Shown piece by piece: positions 12,107 through 23,479 of a stretch of 64,000 nt of DNA. Origin of the DNA: Brachionus manjavacas (taxonomy: Eukaryota; Rotifera; Eurotatoria; Ploima; Brachionidae); the NCBI GenBank assembly GCA_019054805.1, contig JAHQIY010000015.1, positions 1,124,001 to 1,188,000 on the forward strand, in the 5' to 3' direction. The first letter of the stretch is position 1, and every line of letters starts with the position of its first letter. A program made the translations under genes and the position numbers. A model generated the notes under the pieces. The model was not told where the DNA came from. It made no database searches and saw only the letters and a list, made by a program, of their open reading frames with translations.

Positions 12107-15100
12107 TTAATGTCTTTCTTTCGAGCGTGATTTACTTTTTCGCCTGTAAGATTTGTCACGACTCTTGGATCTACTTCTACGGCGGCGTGACTCTTTTTTT
12201 TTCTCTTTTTTTTTTAATTCTTCTTCTGGGATCTCTTTTTTTTCGCTTGCGACAGGCGCTGAAGTTTTCCTCAAAAACTCTTCCACATCTTGGTCATACT
12301 AGAAACACAGAATTAGAATTTAGACTTAAACAAAATTTTTTTTTAAAACTTTTGACGGATTTGCCGAATGTCTAAAATCATTCTGATTATAGGCTGTAAA
12401 TTGTTGATTTATCATCAATTGTTGATTCATTCCGTAACTATACGGTACATTTGAATAATACTGGTCATAAACCCCAAAGGAACCTGACTGCATTGTGTAC
12501 ATTTGCTGCTGTTTTAGAGCTTGAGTGGCTGCCAAATATTCTTCATAAGTCTTTGAAAAAAAATTATTTAAAAAAAATTTTTATATTTATTTTTTAAAAT
12601 ACGCTATTTAGCACAATTTCTTTGGGTAAATCGGCAAATTTCGAACCATCTTTGTCTTTTCTGCGCGGAGCTAATTGAAAAGAAAATTTAAAAAGAGAAG
12701 AAAATTTTATTCTTTAATCTACATGAATTTGGACTCCTTGGTCTTTTGTAGGGAAAATTTTCGTTTTGATTTCCAGCTACGAATGTCTGTCCTGAATGTG
12801 AGTAATATCTTGGAAGCAAATGTGGTGGTAAATTTCCTGATGGTTGGTAGTAAGACCTGTTTGGATAATTAACTCTATTGTCATATTTTCGTCTTTAAAA
12901 ATTTTAGAAATAAATTTTAAAAAAAGCCATGTAGAAATACTTGTAAAAGCAATGGTCTTTTTTGTACCTGTCGTGAGAAATAACTTGGACCTTTGAATCA
13001 CTTTGTTCTTTATCTCGTTCACTTGAGCTGCGCTTAGAAGACTTGGAGCTACGGCTCCCTCTGCTAGAACTTCGCGACCTGCTTCTCTTTTCTTTGCTGG
13101 GTTTTTCTTCATCTTCCAAAAGTTGCTCGTGTCTTTTCTTTGATTTTTTAATTATATAGCTTAAATTTTTATTTATTTCCTCAATCTTTGGCTCTGGATC
13201 AATGGGCAGTGATAGCTCGAATAGTCGACAAAGTGATTCGCCGCAGTGTGGTTCAATTTCCTTAAAGGAAAAAGTAAGAAAGAGACTAAAGCCTATGCAA
13301 GACTAACCTGTCCATCACGGCCTATTTTTACCTGACGGTTCTCGTTCCAACTGTTTAATAAGTGTTGTGTTTTTGTAAAGAATAAATCGTTTCTTTTGAA
13401 AAACAATGTGAATAATTTTTATTTTTTGGTTTAAATTTTAATTAAAAATTTTATTTATTAAATTTAAAAATTTAAGAATTTGGTGCAATAAAAATTCGTT
13501 GGAGAATATTTTATTTTTAAATTACATCCGATTACGAGATATTTTAAAACAATTGTCTTCAATCAAAAAAGACTACAATTTTTAGCACATCTTATGCATA
13601 TAAACCCATGAAATAAAAGAGTAAAACATTTATGCAAAGCCGAATATTTACAAATTATATAAATTATTTTTTTGAATAAAAGTTTTTGAGGAAAAAAAAT
13701 TAACTAATTAATTAATACTTAGTGATCCAATCTATTTTAAACACGCCCATGAGTGAACGAGGATTCAGAGTGGGTGGAAGCATCCAGTTGACTTGTAAGT
13801 CCGGATCTTGACGGCACTCGCTCGCTAAGCGAGCGTAGCCTTGGAATCGCCCACTTTCAGCTACAGAAAATATTAAAATCACATTTGCACATTCCTATTT
13901 TAGTAAATAAATTTTAAATTTAAATTGGCAAAAAATATTAATTACTTTGTAGGCTTTGTTTAGTTTTATTTCATTAGCTTTTGGAGTTGACCAAACATTC
14001 TAAAAAATCAATTTAAAGAAAGATATTATTGAAAATTTTATTGTAAATTAATAAATGGCTTCTATTTCTGATGATGGAAAAAATTCAATTTTTTTAATTA
14101 TAATTAATTCAACAAAAATTCTGAAAAATCATCAATTTTAAAAATTCTGTTAACATATAATTGTTCTATAATAGTTTAATTTATGGCCTATTTCAAATCG
14201 TTAATTTTTTGTGTTAAAATCAAATAGGGGATTATCAAACAAAATTCAAATAAATACATTTTCGAGCATCGAAAAAATTAAAATTTAAAATTTAAATTTT
14301 GAGAAAAATTAAGCATAATATTCAAGTTTTGTTCAAAATTAAATTGGTAATTTAAATTTGGATTATTTTTAGAAATTAATTTTAATTTTTTATTTTCAAA
14401 TTTACATTTATTTGAATTCTGTTAGAATATCTCATAATTTTAACTTTAATAATTTTATACAGGCTAAACAATTTCTGATGACATGTTTATTAATAAATAT
14501 CTAAAAATAATTTATTACATTGCTTAAGATATATATAAAATTATTTAAAATTTATAAATCAAAATTTAATAGTCAAAAGAATAAATTTATTTTTTGCATT
14601 CAAATATAAATTCAAATATTCTAATACCAGTTAAAAGCGAGTTAGATTTCATCGCTAATCATTAAGAAAAAAAATTAATTTTAATTTAAAAAAAATTAAA
14701 TTAAATATTTTGGTCTTTGGAATCCGTATTTGAAAGAAGATGAGAAGGAATTAGAAAAAGTTCAGCGTAGAGCTACCAAGTTGATTCCAACTTTGAAAAA
14801 TCTTGAATATGAAGATACGAGAAGAAGTAGTGCTGATTTAATTTTTATATAATTTTTTGTTTTATCTGTGCCGAGCTCTTTCAGATTAAAAAAAAAAAAA
14901 AATCTAGAAAAATTAAGATAAAATTAAAAAAAGTTAAAATATTAAAAAAGACAAAATGTTTAAGAATTGATCTGTTCAGAAAATAAAGAAGAAGTAGTGG
15001 GATAGCATTTACACAATGGAGTTGGGATCTTGATTCAAAACACGATTTACAATTCAATTCTGTAAGATTATAAATTGTCTATAAACTGTTAAATAGGTAA

Positions 15101-16242
15101 ATGGAATCAGATGTGTTCAAAGTAACAATTAAAATTTAAGAGGCCATGCAAAGATGGTTACAATTAAAAATCGTCCATCACGTTTCAACTTTATTTCAAA
15201 CAGAGTTGTAAATGATTGGAACCGCTTACCAAAAAATGTCGCTGTTGTAAATTAAACAAATTTTTAAAAAAATTTATATTTTTTTTTTAAATAAATAGAT
15301 CTGTATATTTTTACAAGTAATGCTTTGAAATTGACAAATGACATTATAAAAAATGTGAGGTTACCTTAAGAGATCGATTACTTTTTCTTGTTTGTTCCAT
15401 AAATAAATTAATGTCAGATTGGTCATCAGATTGTGATCCGAATTTAATTTACTCAAAAAAAGTTTCTTCAAAAACCTTGATGGGAAACAGTCTGTACATT
15501 CAAGAGATGGAACGAATCAAACGAAAACATAGACAGAATAGTAAAGTGCAGTTGTCAATGATTGCAGAAATTTTTTACTGTAAAACGAAAAAAGAGAAGA
15601 CCAAGAAATTCAAACATTTTGGAAATAACAAAAATAATTTTTCAACCGCGACAAAAATAAGCCTTAATAAATGATAATTAATTTGTATTAGAAGAGAAAA
15701 AAATTATTCAATTTGAAAATCAATAGAAAATAAAATTCAAATTTTTAAACTAATCTATTTTAGCATCTTTTAAAAAATCATTTTTATTTATTTCGAATAA
15801 TAAATTTAAAAAAAAAAAGAAAAATTTAAAAAAAAAAAGGAAAATTTTTTTTAAAAAAAATCATGTTTAAACTTACTTTAGTTTGTGCAAGCTGAACATT
15901 CTCGTAGTTGTTGCTTTTGATCAAAAAATATCGAGTATTTTTAAACAAGTACTTCATTTCATTTAATAAATTTTCGTCAATTTTAGTCTCGGGATTTTCT
16001 TTGTTTTTAATCTCATTTATTTCCCCCGACTCAAGCAATTCACCATTTTCATTTGATTTAAGCAAATCATCTTGTTCATTGGAACCATCTTGATCAACGA
16101 AATTGACGTTTTCACCTTCGATTCCACTCGTTTTTCTAGTTTCTAATAATTCACTTTTGGATATTTTGTCTTTTTCGGTCGATTCGTTCTGGTTGTTCAA
16201 ATCGTCCTCGGGCGTCAACACCAGTACTTCTTCGGCACTCAT
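12107..16242 (-). CDS. YTHDC1: YTH domain m6A reader YTHDC1 (YT521-B)
   Basis: Nuclear reader of N6-methyladenosine in RNA that affects splicing and export. Nine exons: 16242-15877, 13999-13946, 13894-13719, 13392-13308, 13260-12968, 12892-12723, 12670-12603, 12550-12350 and 12298-12107, giving 534 residues. The YTH domain spans about residues 100-245: [69 protein letters not shown]. The aromatic-cage tryptophans are W125 and W177, spaced as in the human protein. An acidic N-terminus precedes it. A Ser/Arg-rich stretch follows the domain, then a Tyr/Gln-rich segment and a second RS tail. Intron 1 is 1.9 kb, far larger than the others. The start is divergent from TELO2 over 326 bp. Confidence 0.93.
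14712..15254 (+). mobile_element. Decayed non-LTR retrotransposon 3' end (LINE reverse transcriptase tail)
   Basis: Plus-strand reading gives [20 protein letters not shown] followed by ATKLIP, a signature near the C-terminus of Jockey/CR1-type LINE ORF2 proteins. At about 15139-15254 comes RGHAKM and [15 protein letters not shown], the extreme C-terminal motif of the same proteins. Between them lie stops and frame changes, so this is a dead 5'-truncated copy. It is antisense to YTHDC1 inside intron 1. Clade assignment is only approximate. Confidence 0.75.
15411..15674 (+). CDS. Possible nested small gene, unknown protein
   Basis: An 87-codon frame inside intron 1 of YTHDC1 on the opposite strand. 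It begins [18 protein letters not shown], continues with a basic helix-like stretch ([13 protein letters not shown]), and ends Lys/Asn-rich. The first 50 residues look more protein-like than chance AT-rich frames. No family was recognised, and it may instead be a fragment or the first exon of something decayed. Treat as hypothetical. Confidence 0.3.
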   Translation: MSDWSSDCDPNLIYSKKVSSKTLMGNSLYIQEMERIKRKHRQNSKVQLSMIAEIFYCKTKKEKTKKFKHFGNNKNNFSTATKISLNK

Positions 16243-16568
16243 TCTATTTCAAATTTCCAGCTAAAATAAAAATTTCAAACAAAATTTTTTTTATTTTTAA
16301 TTTATAGTTTTATTATTATGAGATTTTTTTTGGTTGCTTTATGAATATGAAATTTTAGAATTGATATACAGTCTATTTAGTGTTAAATTAAATACATTAT
16401 TTTAATTATGATTTTGTAAGCATAATTTGAAAGCTTTGGCTTTAGTCTTCGAGATCACAATGCTGAAATTTTGCCTATTTAAACTAGTAGCATATTTTGC
16501 GCTACAAAAAGTTCAATTTAAATGCATAAATTCTAAATTTGAATTTTTTTTATCTAAAATTTGAAAAA
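16243..16568. promoter_or_regulatory. Presumed bidirectional promoter, YTHDC1 / TELO2
   Basis: 326 bp between divergent start codons. AT-rich, with no recognised motif. Inferred from layout only. Confidence 0.4.
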
Positions 16569-19500
16569 ATGGAGCCAGAATTTCAATTTTCGATTCCTGC
16601 TTTGGACCAGAATTCACTTTTAAAAAGTAAACTTCAACTTTTTTTGGTGCAAAAAATAAAAATCAGCAAACACTCGCCAGAAAATTTATCCCAATTAATA
16701 AGTTTTCTGTTGTCCCTGTTCGAAAGTTCTGAATTGAACTCGGAATTTAAAGAATTTCCGGTCCAATTGGTCCGAAATGAATTCGGAAAGCACTTCTATT
16801 CAAAAATTTTAAGCGAAATTTTGGATATTGTCCATTTGAATAAGATCTCTTCTGGTGACTACATAGCATCTCAATTGACCAAGTTAATATCGATGACCAA
16901 TTTTAATCAATCGTTTAGCATACTATATGATTACTGTGTTGTCAAAGGCGCTGAAATTTATTTTTACCTAATAAAAAACTTTGTATCCCATCACCTAATT
17001 AGAAGATTACTTAGCGACACAATTGAAGGCAGCTTTACATTGAGCAATTCTAGTCTGATCGAGGACTCTAGTGTGTTGAAAATTTGCAATCTTCCAGATA
17101 AGTTAATGGGCACTATAGAAGCAATGGTCAGTTTCAAAAACAAAAAGATGTATTTAGGTTTTTTTGCGCCAAATAACTATTTTCAAATAGTTATTGCTGA
17201 TTTGTACCTGTGCCTAAAACAGTATTTGCTAAAAATAAATGAGAATGGAATTAAGTTGATCAGTACTTTGTATGGAAAAATATCTTTTTATGGCCATGCT
17301 GAAATACTATTTGAAAATTTTACCAAAAATCTGCTAATTTTAAGTTATAAACAAAACGAGTGGAAATCAATCAGCAAGAGATTATTCGAAAATATACCCT
17401 ATAAATATTTGGAGTCTTGTTTATTGAATTTAATGAGAAAATCCAGTTGGTAATGATTAAAATTTTTTGTTTTAAAATATAAGAATTAAAATATTCAAAT
17501 TTTAGAACAAAAATTATAAAAACAAAAAAAATTTCTTCCAAAAAGTCCAAAATAGGTTGTTTAAAATGAAACACTTAAATCGAGCCACTGGAAATACTCA
17601 GTAAAGCTATTTAAAATAAGCTGATAAACTTTATAGAATAAATTTTGGACTTGAAGAAAAAAATTTTTGATCTTTTAAATTGCTATGATAATTAGAATTA
17701 AAATTTTTTAGCTATGAAGACGTTTTGGTCGTTCTTCAAGATATTGGAATTGAAAATTCAAATTTTAAACATTTGATTTGTGATAAATTTTTGTTCTACA
17801 AGTCAATAAAAGAAGTAAATTAAATATCTCTTAATTTTATTTTGACTAATTTTAAATTAAAGGATAAATTTGTGTTAAATTTACTTGGCTATGTGAGACA
17901 TGTTCAGGAATCTCGCGCTATTTATCACGAAATGTTCAAAAAACTTTTGACATCATGGTCTTGTTATGCATCGCACACAAACGCCCCCTATGAACAACAT
18001 TTTTTTTTGACAAAGTGTATTCTAGTATGCTACTCGTTCTTGGAGGAAAGTGACAGAAAACTTTTTACCCAGGGTAAAAGACAATTAATTTGAAAAAAAT
18101 AAAATAAAATTAAACTTAATTTAGAATTGCTGAGGCCATTGCTAAATGGCGTTGAAAAGCACTTGCATTCAGCATTTGAAAATGTCAGACATCTGGGAAT
18201 GGTAATTGGCGAGGTTTTAATGAATGGATTATTCCTCGATTCGGAAAATAATGATGCCAAAAAAATTCTTAAATTTGAAGTAAATAAAATTAATTTTTTT
18301 TTTTGTTCTAATAAAATTTTAAGTATGAACATACTGATGAAACATTGAGTTTAATCTCTCTAAGCCAAAAGAAAAATCAAGACTCAATATACAAGAGTGA
18401 TTCAATTTTAGTCATTGAGCCCGATTTGGATTCTATTGAAGAACGAATTTTAGCTAGTGAAAAAAATAAAGAAAAAATTATATTCGAAAATAAAAGACTG
18501 GACATAAATATAAAACAAAGTGAAGAAATTGACAGTGATGATGAAGACAAGCTAGAGGCTTTTGACTTATCTAATGACACTGTTAAACAAAATGTTAAAA
18601 AGCCTTTATTTTTACGTGATTGCTTAAATTGTAAATTTTTATTTGTATCACCTTTTAAAATTGTGACAAAAAAATATTTTAAGCATTGATTTATTCGGAC
18701 GAGCCAGCTGAAATAGACGCAGCTTTAAAGTCTGTAAAAAATTTGTGTGATACCTACCATTCGGAGCTGAAGGAAATCAGTGTTGAATTATTGAGAGTTT
18801 TATTGTGTAAATCAAATGCTTACTCTTCTAAAGAGTTCGACACTGATCGGATGACAGCCATGATTAGTGTGACATGTCATTATCCAAAAGAATGTGCCAG
18901 TTATTTGACAAGTCAATTTTACGAAGCGGGATACTCTTTATCCCAAAGGGGAGACATATTGAATATTTTAGTCATGTCATCTCAGCAGCTAAGTGATCCA
19001 AATATCGAAAAAATAATTGACAAAAGAGCAATGGATAATAGTTATATAAATTTTAATATGATTACCGAGGACAATTTTAGAAATTTGGTCAAAAAAAGGA
19101 CATCTAGTTCAATCGGGACGAAAAAAGTACATTAAGAATTTTTTTTAATAAAAAAAATTCAAGTTTTTTTTATAGAAAAAAGTTGTAAAAAGTAAAGAAA
19201 ACAAATTCTCTGAATTTGTTGGATTTTTCTTTTTTCCTCTACTTAATCATTATGACAAGTATAACTTATGAGTTTGATTTTTTAAAAATAAAACTAAAAT
19301 ATTTTGATATTAGAGAAAGGATTCATTTTTCAATACTGGAAAAGGACTACATTTTGTTAGGAAAAATGATATTCAGTCTAGCCATGATATTATATTTTTC
19401 TGAGCATTCTACAGTAAATTTTATTTTATTTTTTTGATCAAATTATCAAAAATGCAAAAAATATGATTAATCTGCTTTTAAGGTTCATGAGAATATGACC

Positions 19501-19826
19501 AAAGCCTTCGGAGATTTTCTATGGAATGTAAAAAATCATAAAGAAGAGTAAAAATTAATGATATCTAAAATTTTTCTTTAATAATTCAAAAATTAAGATT
19601 TATACAAAAGTCAATAATATTCGCTTATACCATAGTGATAATGACTGCTTCAGAAAATGTTCTTTTCGAATATCTTGGCAACTATTTGACAGAGCTAAAA
19701 TTTTGGCTCGAAGCAATTATGATTCAAGATCCTAACAATGAGCGAAAAATTGAAGCTCACAATTGTCTAAACCTGCTCACAAATAGAATTAAAAATAAAT
19801 TAAACCTTTTAAATAGCGATTATTAA
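16569..19826 (+). CDS. TELO2: Telomere length regulation protein TEL2 homologue
   Basis: Scaffold of the TTT complex that with HSP90/R2TP stabilises PI3K-like kinases such as mTOR, ATM and ATR. Ten exons: 16569-17449, 17712-17814, 17863-18073, 18125-18279, 18324-18630, 18684-19126, 19176-19258, 19314-19413, 19483-19547 and 19598-19826, giving 858 residues, near the human length. Helical-repeat segments match the family: ELLRPLLNGVEKHL, VRHLGMVIGEVLMNG, KFEYEHTDETLSLI, PLFLRDCLN, YLTSQFYEAGYSLSQRGDIL and FVGFFFFPLL. An acidic Ser/Asp-rich linker (SDDEDKLEAFDLSND) sits where the CK2-regulated linker lies in the human protein. The start is the ATG at 16569, in frame with the first exon. Intron 1 (262 nt) is larger than the rest. 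Confidence 0.9.
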
Positions 19827-20109
19827 TATCTTTAAAGGTTGTTCTTAAATTTAGCGTTTTTATTTGTTAATAAAGTGAATTTTTAATTTGATAATTATCT
19901 TAAAAGAGAATAAAAAAATCAAAAAATTATTGAACGAAAAATCTTTTCCTTTATAATATTTTTCGCATGATTTCTTAGATTTAGAATTTCACATTTTCTA
20001 TCAATCTTTTTTAGTCTTTACAGTAGTTTTGAAATTGTGACTGGTTTATCCGCGAAACTAAGTAATATTTTACTTAGCTAGCATAATAATTTTGTAAATA
20101 ATTTAATTC

Positions 20110-20163
20110 TAGAAAATTTAGAAAAAATTGTAAATAATTCTGCAATTTTTTCTAAATTTTCTA
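20110..20163. repeat. Perfect 21-bp inverted repeat, 12-nt loop
   Basis: Arms 20110-20130 and 20143-20163 are exact reverse complements. The left arm starts TAGAAAATTTAG and the loop is TAAATAATTCTG. This may be a MITE remnant or a structured transcript end. Nothing else supports either reading. Confidence 0.8.
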
Positions 20164-20315
20164 TAATTAAGAAATAGACCAAATAATTGAACCAAGTGTC
20201 AAGAAAGGGGGAAAAACATTATAATAAATATTTAATTTCAAATAAAATATTAATACAACTTTTTTAAATTTTTTAAGATTTTAATCTCCAGTGTCAAAAA
20301 AGCAATAAATTAATC

Positions 20316-20348
20316 ATCCTGCTTTTTTGGATATTAAAAAAGCAGGAT
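20316..20348. repeat. Perfect 13-bp stem-loop with T6/A6 core
   Basis: Arms ATCCTGCTTTTTT (20316-20328) and AAAAAAGCAGGAT (20336-20348) surround the 7-nt loop GGATATT. The GC content of the outer stem is unusual for this intergenic DNA. Confidence 0.8.
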
Positions 20349-21084
20349 TAGAAAAACATGTAAGTAAGATCGAAAAAAAAGTTTTATTATAGGAGTTTAT
20401 TTGCAAATGTGATGGATCAGATAAACATATTATCGCGGAATTTGAGTCCTTTTTTTAAAGTGAAAGTTTGAAAATTTATTCGATTTGAAAAGCTTTTTGT
20501 AAAACAGAGAGAATTTATTTTATTTTGTTTAATATTTTTTTTACGGTTTTGATAATCCTTCTTTAGGTCCTCTTTCAAATTAATTTGGAAAAAGATCTTA
20601 AATAGTTCGTATTGACAGTTAAATGTACTATTTAAAACAATCTTATTAAAATAATAATACTTTTTAAAATTTTTAAATAAAGCTTTAGTTAAATAAACAA
20701 ATTTTTAGAAAAACATGATCTCTACTAAAGGCCCAAAAAATTCTATTTCGTAATGAACTAATTAATTTAAATAGATGAAATTTTGATCAATCTTTTAAAG
20801 AATGGGCATCAGAATTTTGAATAATTTTAAACTTTTGAATGATAATTAAATTTGCAACTTTTTTAAATTTTACTATTATAATTTAAATTATTGAAAAATG
20901 AGGTAGTGGAAATAAAATCTTGCCATTTTGTTTCGCAATTTTTACTCAAGACAAAACTGAGTCAACAATCAAACAAAAAATATAATTTGCATTTATTGTT
21001 AAATACCACTTTAAAAAAATATCTATAAAAATATTTCAGATCAAAATTTGTGAATAATCAAAATTTAGTTGTAAATTAATTAAG

Positions 21085-22816
21085 ATGTCTCTTTATGACG
21101 ACGTAATTCTACCAGAATTTGCCATTAAAATTCCTCAAGCAGTAGTCACTCAATCAAATGGCAATAGCAATGAACAAAATCAAACTCCCAGCAACACCAA
21201 GACCAAAAAAGAAATTGAGATTGGTAAAACTTATTTTTCAATTTATTTTAAATAAAAAAAAAACCTTTCGTTGATTATCATTATCAATTCAATTATTAAA
21301 ACAATTTTAATAATGTTAAACATATATAAACAGCTAGTTGGAATACTAACAGTTTAAAGTTATTACAAAATCAGGTCGAAGCTGCCAAAAAAAGGCAACA
21401 AACACTCAACTCGGCTTCCTATCTTAAAGTAAACTTAAGTAGACTTTATTTTAGGTGAGTAAATTTTTTCTATCTAAAAAAAAGGCCAACTTAAAGCAGA
21501 CTTTAAATGCATCTCCAGTATTGGGCGCTGACAAGCGAAAACCTCTAACACAGCTTAAAAAAGATTTAGAAAATGAAACCAAACAAGTTCAAAGCATTGG
21601 AACAGAATTGAGATTTAATTTAATTACGGGAAAAGTAATTTTTTGCTTTTGGTTAAGATTGGAGAGGAATTTTAGCCTTTTTAAGGTTGAAAAGGAAGAT
21701 AGTTTGATTGCTTCAACTTTGGAAGAGGAATATGATCCGATGAGGCCGAATGATTATGAAAAAGTGGTCATAGAGCTTAAAAAAAATAAGATCAATAAAA
21801 GGCATAGTAGCAGCAGCAGTAGGAGTCGAAGTAGAAGTCGTAGACGGCGATCTAGGTCTAGTACTAGGTCGCGGTCGAGTTCAAGAGGAAGAAAAAGGCG
21901 AAGTAGACGTTCTAGTGAAGAAGAAGCAAACAAATTGGATGCTAAAAAGCCTGAGGAACCAGCCAAAAAATACAATAATTTTGCACCACCACCATCTCTA
22001 ATTGAAAGCGATTCAAAACCTTTGATTGAGAATCCTGACGAAATAAAACCAATTTCGACAAGTGCAAAATTGAAGGTTGGTTTGTTCAAGGCAGAAAAAA
22101 TGATGGCCAAAATGGGCTACAAAGAAGGAGAAGGATTAGGCAAAAATAACCAAGGAATGAGCATTGCACTTCAGGTGGAAAAAACTGGCAGACGTTCTGG
22201 AAGAATTATTCATGAAAAAGACGTGCCTGGTATTGAGATATTATATTTTTTTGTTGTCCAGAATTAATTTTTATCTTTTTTATAAAACAGAGCCACCTAC
22301 TCCGACAAATAGTGCTATTATATCAGCGTCACCTGTTATTATTAAAAATCCTGTCATTCACAAAGATCCGTCTACTCCAGTGGGAATACCAGCAGAGGTC
22401 ATGAAAAATATGTCCAAAGTCATTTTATTAAAAGTATATAAATAAAATTTTGATTAAATATCAAATTTTTACTTGAATAAATAAGAATATGGTTACACGT
22501 AGCGAAGTTGATTCCGATTTGGAAGGAGAGACTAAGGAAGAATGTGAAAAATATGGGGAAGTGAATACTTGTGTTATTCATGTGGTAAATTTAATTTTAA
22601 TTTTTATGTTCTTTAATTTTAATTAAAATTGGATGTAAGATGGAAAATAAAATTGAAGAAGAAGCGGTTCGAATTTTTGTTGAATTTAAGACTTTGCCGT
22701 CGGCAATAAAAGCACTGACAGATTTAAATGGTCGTTTTTTTGGAGGTAGGGTTGTCAAAGCTACTTTTTACAATTTGGATAAATTCAAGCGTCGAGAACT
22801 TTCGGATGATATGTGA
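21085..22816 (+). CDS. RBM17: Splicing factor 45 (RBM17/SPF45) with an RS-rich insert
   Basis: Alternative-splicing factor whose C-terminal UHM binds ULM peptides of SF1, U2AF and SF3B1. Seven exons: 21085-21223, 21334-21428, 21485-21634, 21686-22229, 22291-22433, 22486-22584 and 22640-22816, giving 448 residues (human 401). Landmarks are the MSLYDD start, EEEYDPMRPNDYEKVV at about 142-156, a G-patch at about 262-300 (MGYKEGEGLGKNNQGMS), ETKEECEKYGEV, and the UHM with its Arg-X-Phe motif RFF at about 422-424. An Arg/Ser repeat block at about 169-206 lies before the G-patch. The intron at 21635-21685 is 51 nt, in frame and stop-free, so retention would add 17 residues. Confidence 0.93.
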
Positions 22817-23479
22817 GATTGGAAAAATAATTTTTGGTTATTTAAAAATTTGTTTTTATTTTTTAAATAAGTATATGTAAAATAAATTTATTGATTAATT
22901 TTAGAAAAAATTTATTCCAAATAATCTGAGAGTAATTTAATTTTAAGATTCTTCTTATATATATATCTAAGTTCTAATTAAAATTTTAATAAATAACGAT
23001 TTCATTTTTTAACTTATTTTTTAAAAGTTCTGATAATTTTTAAAAAAATTCGTAATTTTTTAAAGATAATGAAAAATTTTTATTTATTTTTATCATACAT
23101 TTACTTTTGGCATTTAAATTTTTATACGTCAAATGATTTTCTGTATTAGAAATTAAATATTATGAATTGATAAAGGGATGTTTTTTTTTGATCTACATAA
23201 ATAATTAATTGAAAAATATAAAATAATAAAACAATCATCAAAAATAATTTTTTGTAAAATAAAAAAATTAATTGATTTCTATAATTAACAAACGATATAA
23301 ATATCTAATTAAAATGAGATTCACTCATTTTGGGTTATTTAAATTAATCTTTTAGTCATCAATTTTAATTAAATTATTTTTAAAATTAATTTTTTGATTG
23401 ATTTAACCAATTAACCAAAAAAATAATTTTAAAAAATGTTTTGCTTTGGAGAATTTAATTATTATTGATTCAAACAAAT
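22817..23479. other. AT-rich intergenic stretch
   Basis: About 660 bp after RBM17 with long A/T runs. No coding frame, hairpin or RNA gene was recognised. Confidence 0.5.

Larger units (their letters stand above)
14000..15876 (-). other. Large first intron of YTHDC1
   Basis: 1,877 nt with GTAAGT donor and TTTTTTAG acceptor on the minus strand. It contains a plus-strand LINE relic, an 87-codon plus-strand open frame, and near its 5' end two copies of an AAATTTAAAA(A)nAG unit at about 15800-15845. The rest is plain AT-rich sequence. Confidence 0.8.
19827..21084. other. Intergenic region with two perfect stem-loops
   Basis: 1.26 kb between TELO2 and RBM17. No coding signal. It carries two perfect inverted repeats, at 20110-20163 and 20316-20348 (listed separately). 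The remaining sequence is AT-rich and unremarkable. Confidence 0.6.

Noticed and set aside
16539..16568. TELO2 start upstream of the ATG at 16569
   Set aside because: The upstream extension begins with a TTG codon and adds no conserved residues. The ATG is the better start.
19216..19437. A 73-codon frame inside TELO2
   Set aside because: It overlaps TELO2 exons 7 and 8 and reads through their intron in one frame. The spliced model explains the conserved parts.
21754..22110. Minus-strand frame opposite RBM17 with long Leu runs
   Set aside because: The leucine runs are the complement of the Arg/Ser repeat codons.
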